From: CALKWS01 sp051020515
GTDB taxonomy: Bacteria > Actinomycetota > Actinomycetes > Actinomycetales > Beutenbergiaceae
Direction: 5' to 3'
Assembly (NCBI RefSeq): GCF_051020515.1
Contig: NZ_CP194857.1
Location: 2,046,001 to 2,110,000 of the forward strand
Length of the DNA stretch: 64,000 bases
The notes under the pieces are model-generated. The model searched no databases. It saw nothing but the letters and a program-made list of their open reading frames with translations, and was not told where the DNA came from. Numbering within the stretch: position 1 is the first letter of the stretch; each line of letters begins with the position of its first letter. The position numbers were made by a program, and so were the translations under genes. Below are positions 43,084-53,480 of the stretch, in pieces.

Positions 43084-44058
43084 ATGACTGCCCTTACTCG
43101 GTCCACCACCGGCCCCACCCGCACCCCGGCACAGCGCCGGGGTGCGGGCGGGTCCGGCCAGCACAAGCGTTCACGCCGCCGGGCCAAGGAACTGGCCTGG
43201 GTCGCGGTCTTCCTGGCCCCGGCCCTCCTCACGATCATCACCCTGAGGATCGCACCCACCGTCAGCGCAGCGGTGGACAGCCTCTACCGGGGCTTCCCCG
43301 GTGGCGTGCAGCCGGCGGACTTCAGCGGCCTGACCAACTACGCCACGCTCTTCTCCAATGACATGTTCCGCGACACCGTGGTCCGCACGCTGGTGTTCAA
43401 CGTCATCATCAACCCGCTGCAGGTGGCCTTGGCACTGGCCGTCGCGGTGCTGGTGACCCGGCGGATCGCGGCGCCGGCGCTATGGCGCACCCTCATCTTC
43501 ATCCCCGCGACGGTCCCGGTCGTGGGGTCCTCGATCGTGTGGGGCATCGGGCTGCGGCCGAACGGACCGATCAACGCGATCATCGATGCCCTCGGTGGGA
43601 ACCGCCAGCCGTTCCTCACCTCACCCGCCCAGGCGATGGCCTCGATCATGGTGGTGATCTCCTGGATCGGCATCGGCTACTGGATGTTGTTCCTCATCTC
43701 TGGTCTGCAAGCGATCCCCGAGGAGTACATGGAGGCGGCGAAACTGGACCGGGCCGGTCCGATCCGCACCTTCTTCTCCATCACGCTGCCGCTGCTGAAG
43801 CGTCCGCTGCTGTTCGTCCTGGTGGCGTGCACGGTTGCCAACTTCGTCCTGTTCGTGCCGATCCAGATGCTCACCAACGGTGGTCCGGAGAACAGCACCA
43901 CGATGCTGATGTTCAACGCGTACCGGACCACGTTCACCTACTCGAGCAAGAACCTCGGTGCCGCCGAGGTGATGATCCTGACCGTGTTGATGCTGGTCTT
44001 CGTCGCGCTGCAGTTCCGGCTGTTGCGTGAGGACCGACCCGCGAGGAGCAAACGATGA
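43084..44058 (+). CDS. Carbohydrate ABC transporter permease (MalF type)
   Basis: The ATG at 43084 is used; a GTG at 43045 overlapping the previous gene is possible. The 324-residue product has a basic, disordered N-terminus, about six membrane segments and the EAA loop Y-M-E-A-A-K-L-D-R-A near residue 222. The stop overlaps the next permease start in ATGA. No ATPase lies in the operon, so it probably uses a shared ATPase. Confidence 0.92.
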   Translation: MTALTRSTTGPTRTPAQRRGAGGSGQHKRSRRRAKELAWVAVFLAPALLTIITLRIAPTVSAAVDSLYRGFPGGVQPADFSGLTNYATLFSNDMFRDTVVRTLVFNVIINPLQVALALAVAVLVTRRIAAPALWRTLIFIPATVPVVGSSIVWGIGLRPNGPINAIIDALGGNRQPFLTSPAQAMASIMVVISWIGIGYWMLFLISGLQAIPEEYMEAAKLDRAGPIRTFFSITLPLLKRPLLFVLVACTVANFVLFVPIQMLTNGGPENSTTMLMFNAYRTTFTYSSKNLGAAEVMILTVLMLVFVALQFRLLREDRPARSKR

Positions 44059-44910
44059 GCGCAGTAGCCAGTCGCCGTCGCGGCCGCCTGGAGCGCAAGT
44101 CCGCGATCCTGACCCTGGCGGCCATGGCGGCGTCGGCCATCTTCATCCTGCCCGGCCTGTGGCTGGTGGTCGGGTCGGTGCGGCCCGGCTCGGAGATCTT
44201 CAGTTCCGTCTCACCGCTGAGTTGGCGCATCCTGGTGCCCAGTTCGGTGAGCCTGGACAACTACGTGAACCTGCTCAGCGGGCCGTTCGGCCGGGCCCTG
44301 ATCGTCTCCCTGGTGGTGTGCCTGCTGACCGTGGGCATCGGCCTGGTGCTCAGCGCCACCGCCGCCTACGCCCTGGCGGTGCTGAACTTCCCCGGGCGGG
44401 GCGCGGCGTTCGCGTTCGTCGTCGTCAGTTTCATGGTGCCGTTCGAGGCGATCGCCATCCCCCTGTCGCAGTTGTTCACCGGATGGGGGGACCAACACCA
44501 TCATGGGTCTGGTGCTGCCGGGCATCGGCAACGGGCTGGCCATCTTCAACCTGCGGCAGTACTTCCTGGGCATCCCGAACTCCTACCGTGAGGCCGCCAC
44601 CCTGGATGGTGCCTCGGAGGCCCGGATCCTGACCAATGTGTACGTCCCGATCGGTGGCGTGGCCCTGGCGAACTCGGCTTTACTGATCTTCCTCGGACAG
44701 TGGACCGCCTACCTGTGGCCCTTGCTGGTGGTCTCCGAGGCGCGGCTGCAGGTGGCACCGGTCGCCCTCGCACGAACCTTCGGAGAACATTCATTCGACT
44801 ACGGGCAGAACTTCGCAGGAGCGGTGGTGCTGTCCCTGATCCCGGCGGTGATGATGTTCATGTTGCAGCGCTTCTTCGGCGGCCTCTCGCTCACCACAGG
44901 TGAGAAGTGA
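44055..44910 (+). pseudogene. Carbohydrate ABC transporter permease (MalG type), one-base frameshift
   Basis: The ATG at 44055 overlaps the previous stop. Residues up to F-T-G-W-G are in the first frame; the EAA loop Y-R-E-A-A-T-L-D-G-A and the last membrane segments are in the next frame to the stop at 44910. The switch falls in a run of six G (44485-44490); five would restore a 284-residue protein. This is the only one-base gain among the eleven frameshifts of the window. It partners the upstream MalF-type permease. Confidence 0.88.
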
Positions 44911-45850
44911 CTCAATCGACGCACTCCCGGCAGGTGGTCGTCGTCGGCTCGGCGAACGTGGATTACCTCATGCGGGTGGACCGTTCGCCGTGCCGGGCCA
45001 GACCGTCCTCGCCGAGGAGTTCCGCAAGTCCCCCGGCGGGAAGGGGGCGAATCAGGCAGTTGCCGCGGCCCGCCTGGGCGGCCGGGTCTCGTTCATCGGA
45101 TGCGTCGGCGACGATGACGACGGCGCGATGCTGCTGCGCGTGCTGCGAAGTGAAGGCATCGACATCTCCGATGTGGAAACTGTCGGGGACCAGGCCACCG
45201 GGCTCGCGGTCGTCGCGGTCGACCGATTCGGGCAGAACTCGATCCTCGTGGTGCCCGGAGCGAATTTCGCGATCAAGGCCGATCGGGTGCGACGGGTGAT
45301 CCGAGCATCGGCCCCCGGAGCCGTGCTGACCCTCCAGGCGGAGATCGACCCGGAGGTGATCGCCGCCGCGATCGACGCCGCTGCCGTACAGGGACTCAGG
45401 GCGGTGCTGAACCTGGCCCCGTTCATCCACCTGCCGGCGCAGTTGCTGGCGACGTGCGATCCGCTGGTGCTCAACGAGTCCGAAGCCAGTGAACTGCTCG
45501 GTGAGCCGGTGCGGTCGGTACCGGTGGCGTTGCGGGCGGCCCAGGAGCTACGCCACCGGAGCCGGTCGGTGGTCATCACCCTGGGGGAGCAGGGCGCGGT
45601 CTGGGCCGATGCTCACGACGCGGGCGCGGTCGAAGCCGAACGGGTTGAGCAGGTCGTCGACACCACCGGTGCGGGCGACGCGTTCGTCGGTGCCCTCGCC
45701 GTGCACCTCGCCGGTGGCGCCGACCTGGCGGACGCGGTCCGGGTGGGCGTGGCGGCCGGAACCTTCTCGGTGACCCGCCCGGGCGCCCAGTCCTCCCACC
45801 CGACGGCGGCCGATCTGGCCCCGATCCTGAGCCCGCTGCGAGTCCGTTGA
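44907..45850 (+). pseudogene. PfkB family carbohydrate kinase (ribokinase-like), one-base frameshift
   Basis: The GTG at 44907 overlaps the permease stop. The first 26 residues (V-V-V-V-G-S-A-N-V-D) match the ribokinase start; the frame slips near 44981-44986 and continues with V-P-G-Q-T-V, the substrate motif G-G-K-G-A-N-Q-A-V-A and the catalytic D-T-T-G-A-G-D-A-F-V-G. One added base restores 314 residues. Ribose released by the nucleoside hydrolase is the likely substrate, giving ribose-5-phosphate. The break is probably an assembly indel. Confidence 0.9.
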
Positions 45851-45897
45851 GGGCTCGGTGTTGGTAGCGTCGGGCACGAGCGGAAGGGGAGGTGCAG

Positions 45898-46977
45898 GTG
45901 GCGGTAACGCGCGCCCAAGTGGCCGCTCACGCTGGGGTGTCCCCCGCCGTGGTCTCCTACGTGGTGAACGGAGGGCCCCGACCGGTGTCGGCCAGGACCA
46001 GGACCAGGTTGCGGGTGGAGGCGGCCATCGCCGAACTCGACTACCGGCCGAACCGGATCGCGGCGGCACTGCGCGCGGCGACGACCCACTCCATCGGACT
46101 GCTCACGCCCAGCCCCACCAACCCGTTCTTCGCGGAGTTGTCCGCCACGCTCATGCGGGAGTTCTCCGCTCGCGGAAAGTCCCTGTCCGTGGCCGTCACC
46201 GATGAGGATTCCGACCTCGAGTTGCTCCACCTGCGCTCCTTCCTCGACCGGCAGGTCGACGGCGTCATCCTGACCTCCGCCGGATCGGTCGTCGCGATGG
46301 AGGAACTGGGACCGCACTCGGTTCCGGTGCTGGTGGTCGATCGGGTCGGGACCATGGAGGTCCCGGCCTTCTCCCGGTTGCATGTGGAGAACACCCATGG
46401 TGCCCGGCTCGCGACCGAACATCTCCAGCAGCACGGTCACGAGATCATCGGATGCATCGCGGGCCCGCCGACGGAGAAGTTGGTGGCCGAACGGATCCAG
46501 GGCTGGCGGCAACAGCAGGACGGCCGGGACGACGACTTCGACTCCCTGGTGGAGCACGGGGACTTCTCCGCCGCCGGTGGTCACGGCGCCGCGCACGCCC
46601 TGCTCGGTCCGGGGTCCCGTCGTCGTGCTTCCGGCAGGCCCGCGCCCACGGCACTGTTCGTGACCTCGGACGTCCAGGCCTTCGGTGTGCTGCTGGCGTG
46701 TCAGGAACTGGGCCTGCGGGTGCCGCAGGACGTCGCGATCGTCAGTTTCGACGGCACCGAACTGGCGCGATTCGCCAACCCGCCACTGACCAGCGTGCGC
46801 CAGCCGATCGAGGAGATCGCGCGCGTGGCCACCGAGGTGCTGCTCGCCCGGATCGCTGACCCGGCGCTGGAGCCGGCACACCAGACGTTCAAAGGCACCC
46901 TGGTGATCGGACGCAGCTGCGGCTGTGACGACCGGGCCGAGCCTGCGCCCGATGGTCTGCCGGCAGAGCATCGGTAG
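45898..46977 (+). CDS. LacI family transcriptional regulator
   Basis: The GTG at 45898 is chosen because AGGGGAGG precedes it by 5 bases; a GTG at 45892 lies inside that site. The protein of about 359 residues has the N-terminal helix-turn-helix (V-T-R-A-Q-V-A-A-H-A-G-V-S, then V-V-S-Y-V-V-N-G) with hinge helix R-I-A-A-A-L-R, and a periplasmic-binding-protein-like effector domain. It ends the nucleoside operon and probably represses it through the inverted repeats at 40633-40700. Confidence 0.92.
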   Translation: MAVTRAQVAAHAGVSPAVVSYVVNGGPRPVSARTRTRLRVEAAIAELDYRPNRIAAALRAATTHSIGLLTPSPTNPFFAELSATLMREFSARGKSLSVAVTDEDSDLELLHLRSFLDRQVDGVILTSAGSVVAMEELGPHSVPVLVVDRVGTMEVPAFSRLHVENTHGARLATEHLQQHGHEIIGCIAGPPTEKLVAERIQGWRQQQDGRDDDFDSLVEHGDFSAAGGHGAAHALLGPGSRRRASGRPAPTALFVTSDVQAFGVLLACQELGLRVPQDVAIVSFDGTELARFANPPLTSVRQPIEEIARVATEVLLARIADPALEPAHQTFKGTLVIGRSCGCDDRAEPAPDGLPAEHR

Positions 46978-46986
46978 GTGGCCGGC

Positions 46987-48398
46987 CTACATCTCCTCCA
47001 GTTCCTTGCCCTTGGTCTCCGGGACGAACTTCCACACGAACAGCAGCGACAGCACTGCACAGGTGGTGTAGAAGCCGTAGGCGAACCCGAGGCCCAGGTC
47101 GGCCATCGCGGGGAATGAGGTGGAGATCGCGAAGTTCGCCAGCCACTGGGCTGCGGCGGCCAGACCGAGCGCGGTCCCGCGGATCACATTGTTGAACATC
47201 TCGCCCAGCAGCACCCACACCGCGGGACCCCAGGTGGCCCCGAAGAACACCACGAACAGGTTCGCCGCGATGAGGGCGGCTACGCCGGCCCCACCGTCCA
47301 GCACCGGCTCGAGTTCGCCGTCGGCGCCTTCCACCACCCGCGCGGTCGCGAACAGGAACGCCAGCGCGCCCAGGGACACCGACATCCCGAAGGATCCGAT
47401 GAGCAGCAACCGGCGCCGGCCGATCTTGTCGATCAGCGCGATCGCCACGATGGTCACGGCGATGTTGGTCACGGAGGTGATGACGGTCTGGGTCAGGGGG
47501 CGTCGGCCTCGGTGAAGCCGACCGACTGCCACAGCGCCGAGGAGTAGTAGAAGATCACGTTGATGCCGACGAACTGCTGGAACACCGACAGGCCGATCCC
47601 GATCCACACGATCGGCAGCAGGTTCCTCCCGCCGGGGTTGAGCAGGTCACGCCACGTGGCTCGCTCCTCGCGCACCACCGTGCGGGTGATCTCCTTGATC
47701 CGTTCATCGACTCCGACCCGCATCACCTGGCGCAGCACGCCGCGGGCGTCCTTCTCATCCCCGCGCGCCACCAGGAACCGGGGCGACTCCGGGATCGTCA
47801 GGGCGAGCACGCCGTAGGCGAACGCGGGCACCACCTCCACGATGAACATCCACCGCCAGGCCTCCAGCCCGAACCACAGTTCCTCGGCGGCGCCGCCGGC
47901 CGTGGCAGCCAACCAGGCGTCGGACAGCAGCGCCACGAAGATGCCGGTGACGATGGCCAGCTGCTGCAGCGAGCCGAGGCGGCCGCGGATCGGGGGGGGG
48001 GCGATCTCGGCGATGTAGGCCGGGGCGATCACCGACGCCGCGCCGATCCCCATGCCCCCCAGCAGCCGCCAGCCGATCAGGTCCGCGGGGCCGAACGCCA
48101 GGCCCGAGCCCAGCGCGGACAGGAAGAACAGGGCCGCGGCGATCACCATCACCCGCACCCGCCCGATCCGGTCCGCCAACCGGCCGGCCAGGTAGGCGCC
48201 CACCATGCACCCGAGCAACGCCGAGGACACGGTGAAGCCGAGCAGCCCCGGGCTCATCTCGAACTGCGCCTCGATGGCGCTGACCGCGCCGTTGATCACG
48301 GCGGTGTCGAACCCGAACAAGAAGCCGCCCAGCGCCGCCACGGTGGCGAGTTGGACCGCCTTGCCGGTGTGGTAGTCGGTCGATTCCGCAGTCGACAT
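46987..48398 (-). pseudogene. Sugar porter family MFS transporter, one-base frameshift
   Basis: The ATG at 48398 opens a twelve-helix protein. The first frame has G-F-D-T-A-V-I-N-G, the R-L-A-D-R-I-G-R loop and P-E-S-P-R-F; the second has D-K-I-G-R-R-R and the C-terminal P-E-T-K-G signature. The switch falls in a run of five G on the plus strand (47496-47500); one more base restores 470 residues. It imports a monosaccharide with protons. The preceding LacI gene converges on it. The break is probably an assembly indel. Confidence 0.9.
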
Positions 48399-48482
48399 CT
48401 GCCCTCCCCGTCCGGTTCGTCCGGTCACAGTAGCCGCGGAGGGACGACTGCGCTCGCCGAGGTTCTGAGCACGCCTGCTGCG

Positions 48483-50126
48483 CTACGCCGCGGTGAGGTC
48501 CTCGGCGTCGATGATCCGGTAGGCATAGCCCTGCTCGGCCAGGAACCGCTGGCGGTGCGCGGCGAACTCCTGGTCCACGGTGTCGCGGGTGACCACGGCG
48601 TAGAAGTGAGCGGTCTTGCCGTCGGCCTTGGGGCGCATCACCCGGCCCAGCCGCTGGGCCTCCTCCTGCCGGGACCCGAAGGACCCGGAGATCTGGATCG
48701 CCACCGACGCCTCGGGCAGGTCGATGGAGAAGTTGGCCACCTTGCTCACCACCAGGGTGGGTACCTCACCGGTCCGGAAGGCCTCGAACAGTTTCTGCCG
48801 TTGCGGCACCGTGGTGGCCCCGGTGATCAGGGGCGCGTCCAACGTCCCGGCCAACTCTTCCAGCTGGTCCAGGTACTGCCCGATGATCAAGGTCTGCTCG
48901 CCGTCGTGCTTCTTCAGCAGCTCCCGCACCACCGCGGTCTTGGCGGGCGCGGAGGCGGCCAGCCGGTATCGGTCCTCCGGTTCGGCGATGGCGTAGGCCA
49001 TCCGGTCGCGCTGGGACAGGTCCAGCCGGATCTCGATGCACTCGGCCGGGGCGATGTAGCCCTGGGCCTCGATGTCCTTCCACGGCGCGTCGTAACGCTT
49101 GGGCCCGATCAGGGAGAACACCTCGTCCTCCCGGCCGTCCTCGCGCACCAGGGTGGCGGTCAGCCCGAGCCGGCGCCGGGCCTGCAGGTCCGCCGTCATC
49201 CGGAAGATCGGGGCGGGCAACAGGTGCACCTCGTCATAGACGATCAGGCCCCAGTCGCGCGCGTCCAGCAGTTCCAGGTGCGGGTAGGCACCCTTCCGCT
49301 TGGTGGTCAGCACCTGGTAGGTGGCGATGGTGACCGGGCGGATCTCCTTGCGGGCCCCGGAGTACTCCCCGATCTCCTCCTCGGTCAGGGAGGTGCGCGC
49401 CACCAGTTCGTCGCGCCACTGCCGTGCCGCCACCGTGTTGGTCACCAGGATCAGCGTCGTGGTGCCCGAGCGGGCCATTGAGGCCGCACCCACGATCGTC
49501 TTGCCCGCTCCGCACGGGAGCACGACGACGCCGCTGCCGCCGTGCCAGAAGGTATCCACCGCTTCGGCCTGGTAGGGGCGCAACTGCCAGTCGCCGGTGC
49601 CCAGTTCGATGGCGTGCTTCTCGCCGTCGACGTACCCGGCCAGGTCCTCGGCCGGCCAGCCCAGTTTCACCAGCACCTGCTTCAGGTGCCCGCGCTCGGA
49701 GGGGTGGACCACGACGGTCTCGTCGTCGATGCGGGTGCCGAGCAGACCCTGGGTCCGCTTGGCCCGCGTCACCTCCTCCAGCACCGGTTTGTCCAGGGCG
49801 TGCAGCACCAGACCGTGTTCGGGGTGCTGCATCAGTTGCAGCCGCCCGTAGCGCGACATCGTCTCGGCCACGTCCACCAGCAGGTGATGGGGCACCGGGT
49901 AGCGGGAGAAGCGCAGCAGGGTGTCGACCACCTGCTCGGCGTCGTGCCCGGCGGCGCGGGCGTTCCACAGTCCCAGCGGGGTGAGCCGGTAGGTGTGGAT
50001 GTGCTCCGGGGCGCGCTCCAGTTCAGCGAACGGGGCGATCTCCCGCCGGCACTCGGCGGACTGTTCGTGGTCGACCTCGAGCAGAAGAGACTTGTCCGAT
50101 TGCACGATGAGGGGTCCGCCGGTCAT
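48483..50126 (-). CDS. XPB-type DNA repair helicase
   Basis: The 547-residue protein has an N-terminal XPB/Ssl2 domain (about residues 1-175) and a superfamily 2 core: L-R-P-Y-Q (183-187), Walker A P-C-G-A-G-K-T (204-210), V-Y-D-E-V-H (Walker B) near residue 297, L-T-A-T-L in motif III and Q-R-L-G-R in motif VI. Bacterial XPB is a 3'-5' helicase found in actinobacteria and others, linked to nucleotide excision repair or transcription. It stands alone here. Confidence 0.95.
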   Translation of the reverse strand: MTGGPLIVQSDKSLLLEVDHEQSAECRREIAPFAELERAPEHIHTYRLTPLGLWNARAAGHDAEQVVDTLLRFSRYPVPHHLLVDVAETMSRYGRLQLMQHPEHGLVLHALDKPVLEEVTRAKRTQGLLGTRIDDETVVVHPSERGHLKQVLVKLGWPAEDLAGYVDGEKHAIELGTGDWQLRPYQAEAVDTFWHGGSGVVVLPCGAGKTIVGAASMARSGTTTLILVTNTVAARQWRDELVARTSLTEEEIGEYSGARKEIRPVTIATYQVLTTKRKGAYPHLELLDARDWGLIVYDEVHLLPAPIFRMTADLQARRRLGLTATLVREDGREDEVFSLIGPKRYDAPWKDIEAQGYIAPAECIEIRLDLSQRDRMAYAIAEPEDRYRLAASAPAKTAVVRELLKKHDGEQTLIIGQYLDQLEELAGTLDAPLITGATTVPQRQKLFEAFRTGEVPTLVVSKVANFSIDLPEASVAIQISGSFGSRQEEAQRLGRVMRPKADGKTAHFYAVVTRDTVDQEFAAHRQRFLAEQGYAYRIIDAEDLTAA

Positions 50127-50322
50127 CGGACCATTGTCACCCACCGATGGGTTCAGTTCGCAATCAGGGTCCGACGACGGCGGGGGACGTGTGCGTGATC
50201 TCTCACCGGGGGATGGGCTTCTCGGGGCGCCGCCGGGCGCGATCGCGGTACCTCGAGTTCGACTCCGCCCCACTCCTGGAACGCGCCTCGGGCGCGCAGA
50301 TCGCGACTGCGGAATCGGACGG

Positions 50323-51063
50323 TCACGACACCCGCAGCACCGAGAAGTGGAAGGCCCCCTCGACGAAGTAGTTGCGCGAATAGATCACCGGAGCGCCCTC
50401 GCGGTCGAAGTGCGCCTGCCGCAGCAGCAGATACAAGGGCTGTGCAGGAGGGTCCTCACCCCACGCGATGCCCTCGTCGTGGACGGCATGGATGGCCGTG
50501 GAGGCATAGGCCGGGGTGTTGATGCCACGGGAGCGCAGCAACTCGAAGAGAGACCCGTCGAACTGAGTCGGCTGGTAGGGGCCAGGGAAGATCCCGTCGA
50601 TAATCTCCTCGTAGCAATAGGCGACAGTGCGGTGATCGGCCTGGAATGAGCGCTCAAGGTACAGAACTTCGCTGTCTGGGTCGATCCCGAGGCTGTCGGC
50701 TGCTTCGGGCGTGACGCCCCGCTTCTCCGCCGTACGGCACGTGGCTCCTGACTCGAACCCTTGCTGGCGGATCGTCTCCGTAGTCGAACGCAGTTCCTGC
50801 AAGCCGGCACTGACGCGGGAGCCCAGCGCCGTTACGAAGGTCCCCGAGCCGCGCCGGGTGTGGACCAAGCCCTGGGACTCCAGAAGTTTCAGCGCCATTC
50901 GAACGGTGGATCGGGATACGCCGTAGGTGGCGCCCAGGTCCCCCTCGGTGGGCAACTGGTCCGCCGTGGCCCACTCCCCGCTTTCCAGCCGCTCCTTCAA
51001 ACTGCGCATCATGCGCACGTGGAGCGGCTCGTCATTCGTGAGTGATCGCGATGTATCTGCCAT
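50323..51063 (-). CDS. GntR family transcriptional regulator (UTRA domain)
   Basis: The 246-residue protein has the N-terminal winged helix (Q-L-P-T-E-G-D-L, Y-G-V-S-R-S-T-V-R-M-A-L, R-R-G-S-G-T-F-V; residues 5-77) and a UTRA effector domain after residue 95, so it belongs to the HutC/PhnF branch. It is divergent from the ABC importer operon at 51273 and should control it through the palindrome at 51205-51221. The effector is probably the imported molecule or its phosphorylated form. Confidence 0.92.
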   Translation of the reverse strand: MADTSRSLTNDEPLHVRMMRSLKERLESGEWATADQLPTEGDLGATYGVSRSTVRMALKLLESQGLVHTRRGSGTFVTALGSRVSAGLQELRSTTETIRQQGFESGATCRTAEKRGVTPEAADSLGIDPDSEVLYLERSFQADHRTVAYCYEEIIDGIFPGPYQPTQFDGSLFELLRSRGINTPAYASTAIHAVHDEGIAWGEDPPAQPLYLLLRQAHFDREGAPVIYSRNYFVEGAFHFSVLRVS

Positions 51064-51166
51064 GGCTCCATCCTGACGGTGGTTGTGCGCCTGAGCACAG
51101 TATGTAGCGCCTCGTTGGGTCCGGGTCGCGAGTCTGATGCGCCTTTACTCGGTCCCTGTCATCGCG

Positions 51167-51221
51167 TTGACATTGCCACAAATGCCACCGTAATGTGCAG
51201 GCATCAGTTGACTGACAACTG
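51167..51221 (+). promoter_or_regulatory. Promoter and GntR operator candidate of the importer operon
   Basis: TTGACA (51167-51172) and TAATGT (51191-51196) are spaced by 18 bases. A perfect palindrome CAGTTG-ACTGA-CAACTG (51205-51221) sits at the expected transcription start, where a bound GntR-type repressor would block initiation. Confidence 0.75.
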
Positions 51222-51272
51222 CCAACTTACATGTTGTCTCCACGAGACACTTCGACGCGGAAGAGTTGAGAA

Positions 51273-52295
51273 ATGAAGAGGATCACACTGGTGCCGGCGC
51301 TGGCAGCCGTCGCGCTCGTCCTGGCTGCTTGCAATGGAGACTCCGCCGGCAGCAATGGTGCCGATGAACAGGAGGGCGCCGGAGGCACGGACCAACTAGT
51401 CATCTACGCGTCCCACCCCACGGAGATGGTCGACCACTTCGTGGCCGCATTCCAAGATGAGAACCCCGGCATCGAGGTCGACCTGATCACTGGTGGTACC
51501 GGTGATCTGCTCGGGCGGATCCAGGCGGAGGCCGAGCGGCCCCAGGGAGACATCATGTGGGGCGGCAGTTCTACGACAGGGGGTTCCTCACCCGAGTTGT
51601 TCACGCCTTACGACTCCGAGGTCCTCGACGCCATCGATGAGGCCTACATCGATCCGGCTGGTTTCAACGCCCCCTCGGATGCGTTTGCGATGGTGATCGT
51701 CTATAACACCGACCTTGTGGATCCTGCTGATGCTCCGACGAGTTGGGCAGACCTGACCGACCCGCAGTGGCAAGGGAAGGTCCGGTTCGCGAACCCGGCC
51801 TCGTCCAGCTCCTCCTACGCGGCGCTGGTCAACTGGTTGATCGCCTATGACTGGGACTTCGTCGAGGATCTCGCGGGCAACTTCGTCATCGATGACAGTT
51901 CCAGTGCCCCGTTCACAGCCGTGGGGCAGGGTGAGTCGGAGATTGCCGTCGCCTACGAAGAGGGCGCGTACCGATGGTTGGAGAGTGGGAACGTCGAGAT
52001 CGTCTACCCGGAGGACGGTGTGGTGCTCCTGCCTGGCGGTCTGTTCCAGATCGCTGACGGACCGAACCCGGACAACGCGAGAGCATTTGCCGACTTCGTC
52101 CTCTCGGCCGAGCAGCAGCAGGCCTTGGTGGACGACTTCCCGGGGCGTCGGCCCACCCACACCGAGGTAGACCTACCCGAGGAGATGCCGGCTGCCGACG
52201 AACTCAATGTTCTCGACTACGCCAGCGCCGATGCCGAGGAGAACCAGGACGACAACCTCGAGCAATGGCGTCGCATCATGATCGAGGCCGGCTGA
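51273..52295 (+). CDS. ABC transporter solute-binding lipoprotein (Fe3+/organophosphate type)
   Basis: The 340-residue protein has a signal peptide with lipobox V-L-A-A-C (Cys21), an acidic Gly/Ser linker, and a class II-type binding fold with L-V-I-Y-A-S-H-P near residue 47 and V-I-Y-N-T-D-L in the centre. This fold serves ferric iron (FbpA), aminoethylphosphonate (PhnS) and sugar-phosphate (AfuA) importers. The phosphatase gene in the same operon favours an organophosphate ligand, which is inference. Confidence 0.92.
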   Translation: MKRITLVPALAAVALVLAACNGDSAGSNGADEQEGAGGTDQLVIYASHPTEMVDHFVAAFQDENPGIEVDLITGGTGDLLGRIQAEAERPQGDIMWGGSSTTGGSSPELFTPYDSEVLDAIDEAYIDPAGFNAPSDAFAMVIVYNTDLVDPADAPTSWADLTDPQWQGKVRFANPASSSSSYAALVNWLIAYDWDFVEDLAGNFVIDDSSSAPFTAVGQGESEIAVAYEEGAYRWLESGNVEIVYPEDGVVLLPGGLFQIADGPNPDNARAFADFVLSAEQQQALVDDFPGRRPTHTEVDLPEEMPAADELNVLDYASADAEENQDDNLEQWRRIMIEAG

Positions 52296-52382
52296 CCTTC
52301 CCACGACCCACTTAGTGGGATCGGCCCTGCGCGCGTGCTTGTGGCAGTGCGTAGGGCCGCCCCCGTCCACCAGGAGCCCATC

Positions 52383-53480
52383 GTGTCCGCACGCACCACC
52401 GACGCCGCTGGCGTCGAACTTAGTGATGTCACCATCAAATTCGGCGATGTCGTCGCTGTGTCCCAAGTTGACCTGAAGATCCGTAGCGGAGAGTTCTTCA
52501 CGCTGCTGGGTCCATCAGGTTGTGGGAAAACAACCCTGCTGCGCGCCATTGCAGGTTTCAACCGCCAAACCCGGGGAAGCATCGAACTGGCCGGAAAGGT
52601 CGTCGACGCCATTCCGGCGCATCGACGCGACACCGGTATGGTCTTCCAGAACTACGCCGTGTTCCCACACCTGAATGTCTGGGACAACGTGGCCTACGGC
52701 CTCAAGCCCCGCAAAATCGTGGGAACTGAGGCCGATGAGCGGATCCGCGAGGCGTTGTCGATGGTGGACCTCACCGGCTATGAGGAACGCCAACCCAAGC
52801 AACTCTCCGGTGGTCAGCAGCAGCGGGTGGTCATCGCCCGCGCGATAGCCATCCGCCCGAGTGTCTTGCTCATGGACGAGCCGCTGGCGAACCTGGATGC
52901 GAAACTGCGCGTGCGCCTACGCAACGATCTGCGTCGCCTGCAGGAGGACCTGGGCATCACCACGATCTACGTCACTCACGACCAGGAGGAAGCTCTCACC
53001 CTGTCCGACCGGATCGCGGTGATGAGTGCCGGCAAAGTGATGCAGGTTGGCACCCCGGATGAAATCTACGACGCCCCTGCCTCGCGCGGGGTTGCCGAGT
53101 TCATCGGGGAGGGCACTTTCCTCCGGGGGGTGGCCGAACATGTAGACGGTCAGTCCGTGGTGAAACTAACGAACGGCTCGTCCCTCGCCGTCGCCGATGA
53201 GGCGTTGACGGGCCCGGTCTGGGTCGGAATGCGCCCGCACGACATGCAGATCGTCCAGGCACAGCACGGAGCCAACGGCTTGCGCGGCACGATCGTCTCA
53301 CGCTCCTACCTCGGTGCCTCGGTGCAGTTCATGGTTGATTGCGGCGTCGAACGACCTGTCATGATTCAGCGCTACGCCCACGGACTGGGCAAGGTCAACG
53401 TCGGCGACGATGTCATGTTTCACATCGACCCCAGCCGTGTGCTGACCTTTCCCGGGAGCGACGAGAAGGCCGAACTATGA
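52383..53480 (+). CDS. ABC transporter ATP-binding protein
   Basis: The GTG at 52383 follows GGAG. The 365-residue protein has Walker A G-P-S-G-C-G-K-T-T (about residues 42-50), Q-loop N-Y-A-V-F, signature L-S-G-G-Q-Q-Q-R, Walker B V-L-L-M-D-E-P, H-loop V-T-H-D, and a C-terminal TOBE domain (after residue 260), as in PotA/FbpC/PhnT ATPases. It powers the adjoining two-domain permease. Its stop overlaps the permease start. Confidence 0.95.
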   Translation: MSARTTDAAGVELSDVTIKFGDVVAVSQVDLKIRSGEFFTLLGPSGCGKTTLLRAIAGFNRQTRGSIELAGKVVDAIPAHRRDTGMVFQNYAVFPHLNVWDNVAYGLKPRKIVGTEADERIREALSMVDLTGYEERQPKQLSGGQQQRVVIARAIAIRPSVLLMDEPLANLDAKLRVRLRNDLRRLQEDLGITTIYVTHDQEEALTLSDRIAVMSAGKVMQVGTPDEIYDAPASRGVAEFIGEGTFLRGVAEHVDGQSVVKLTNGSSLAVADEALTGPVWVGMRPHDMQIVQAQHGANGLRGTIVSRSYLGASVQFMVDCGVERPVMIQRYAHGLGKVNVGDDVMFHIDPSRVLTFPGSDEKAEL

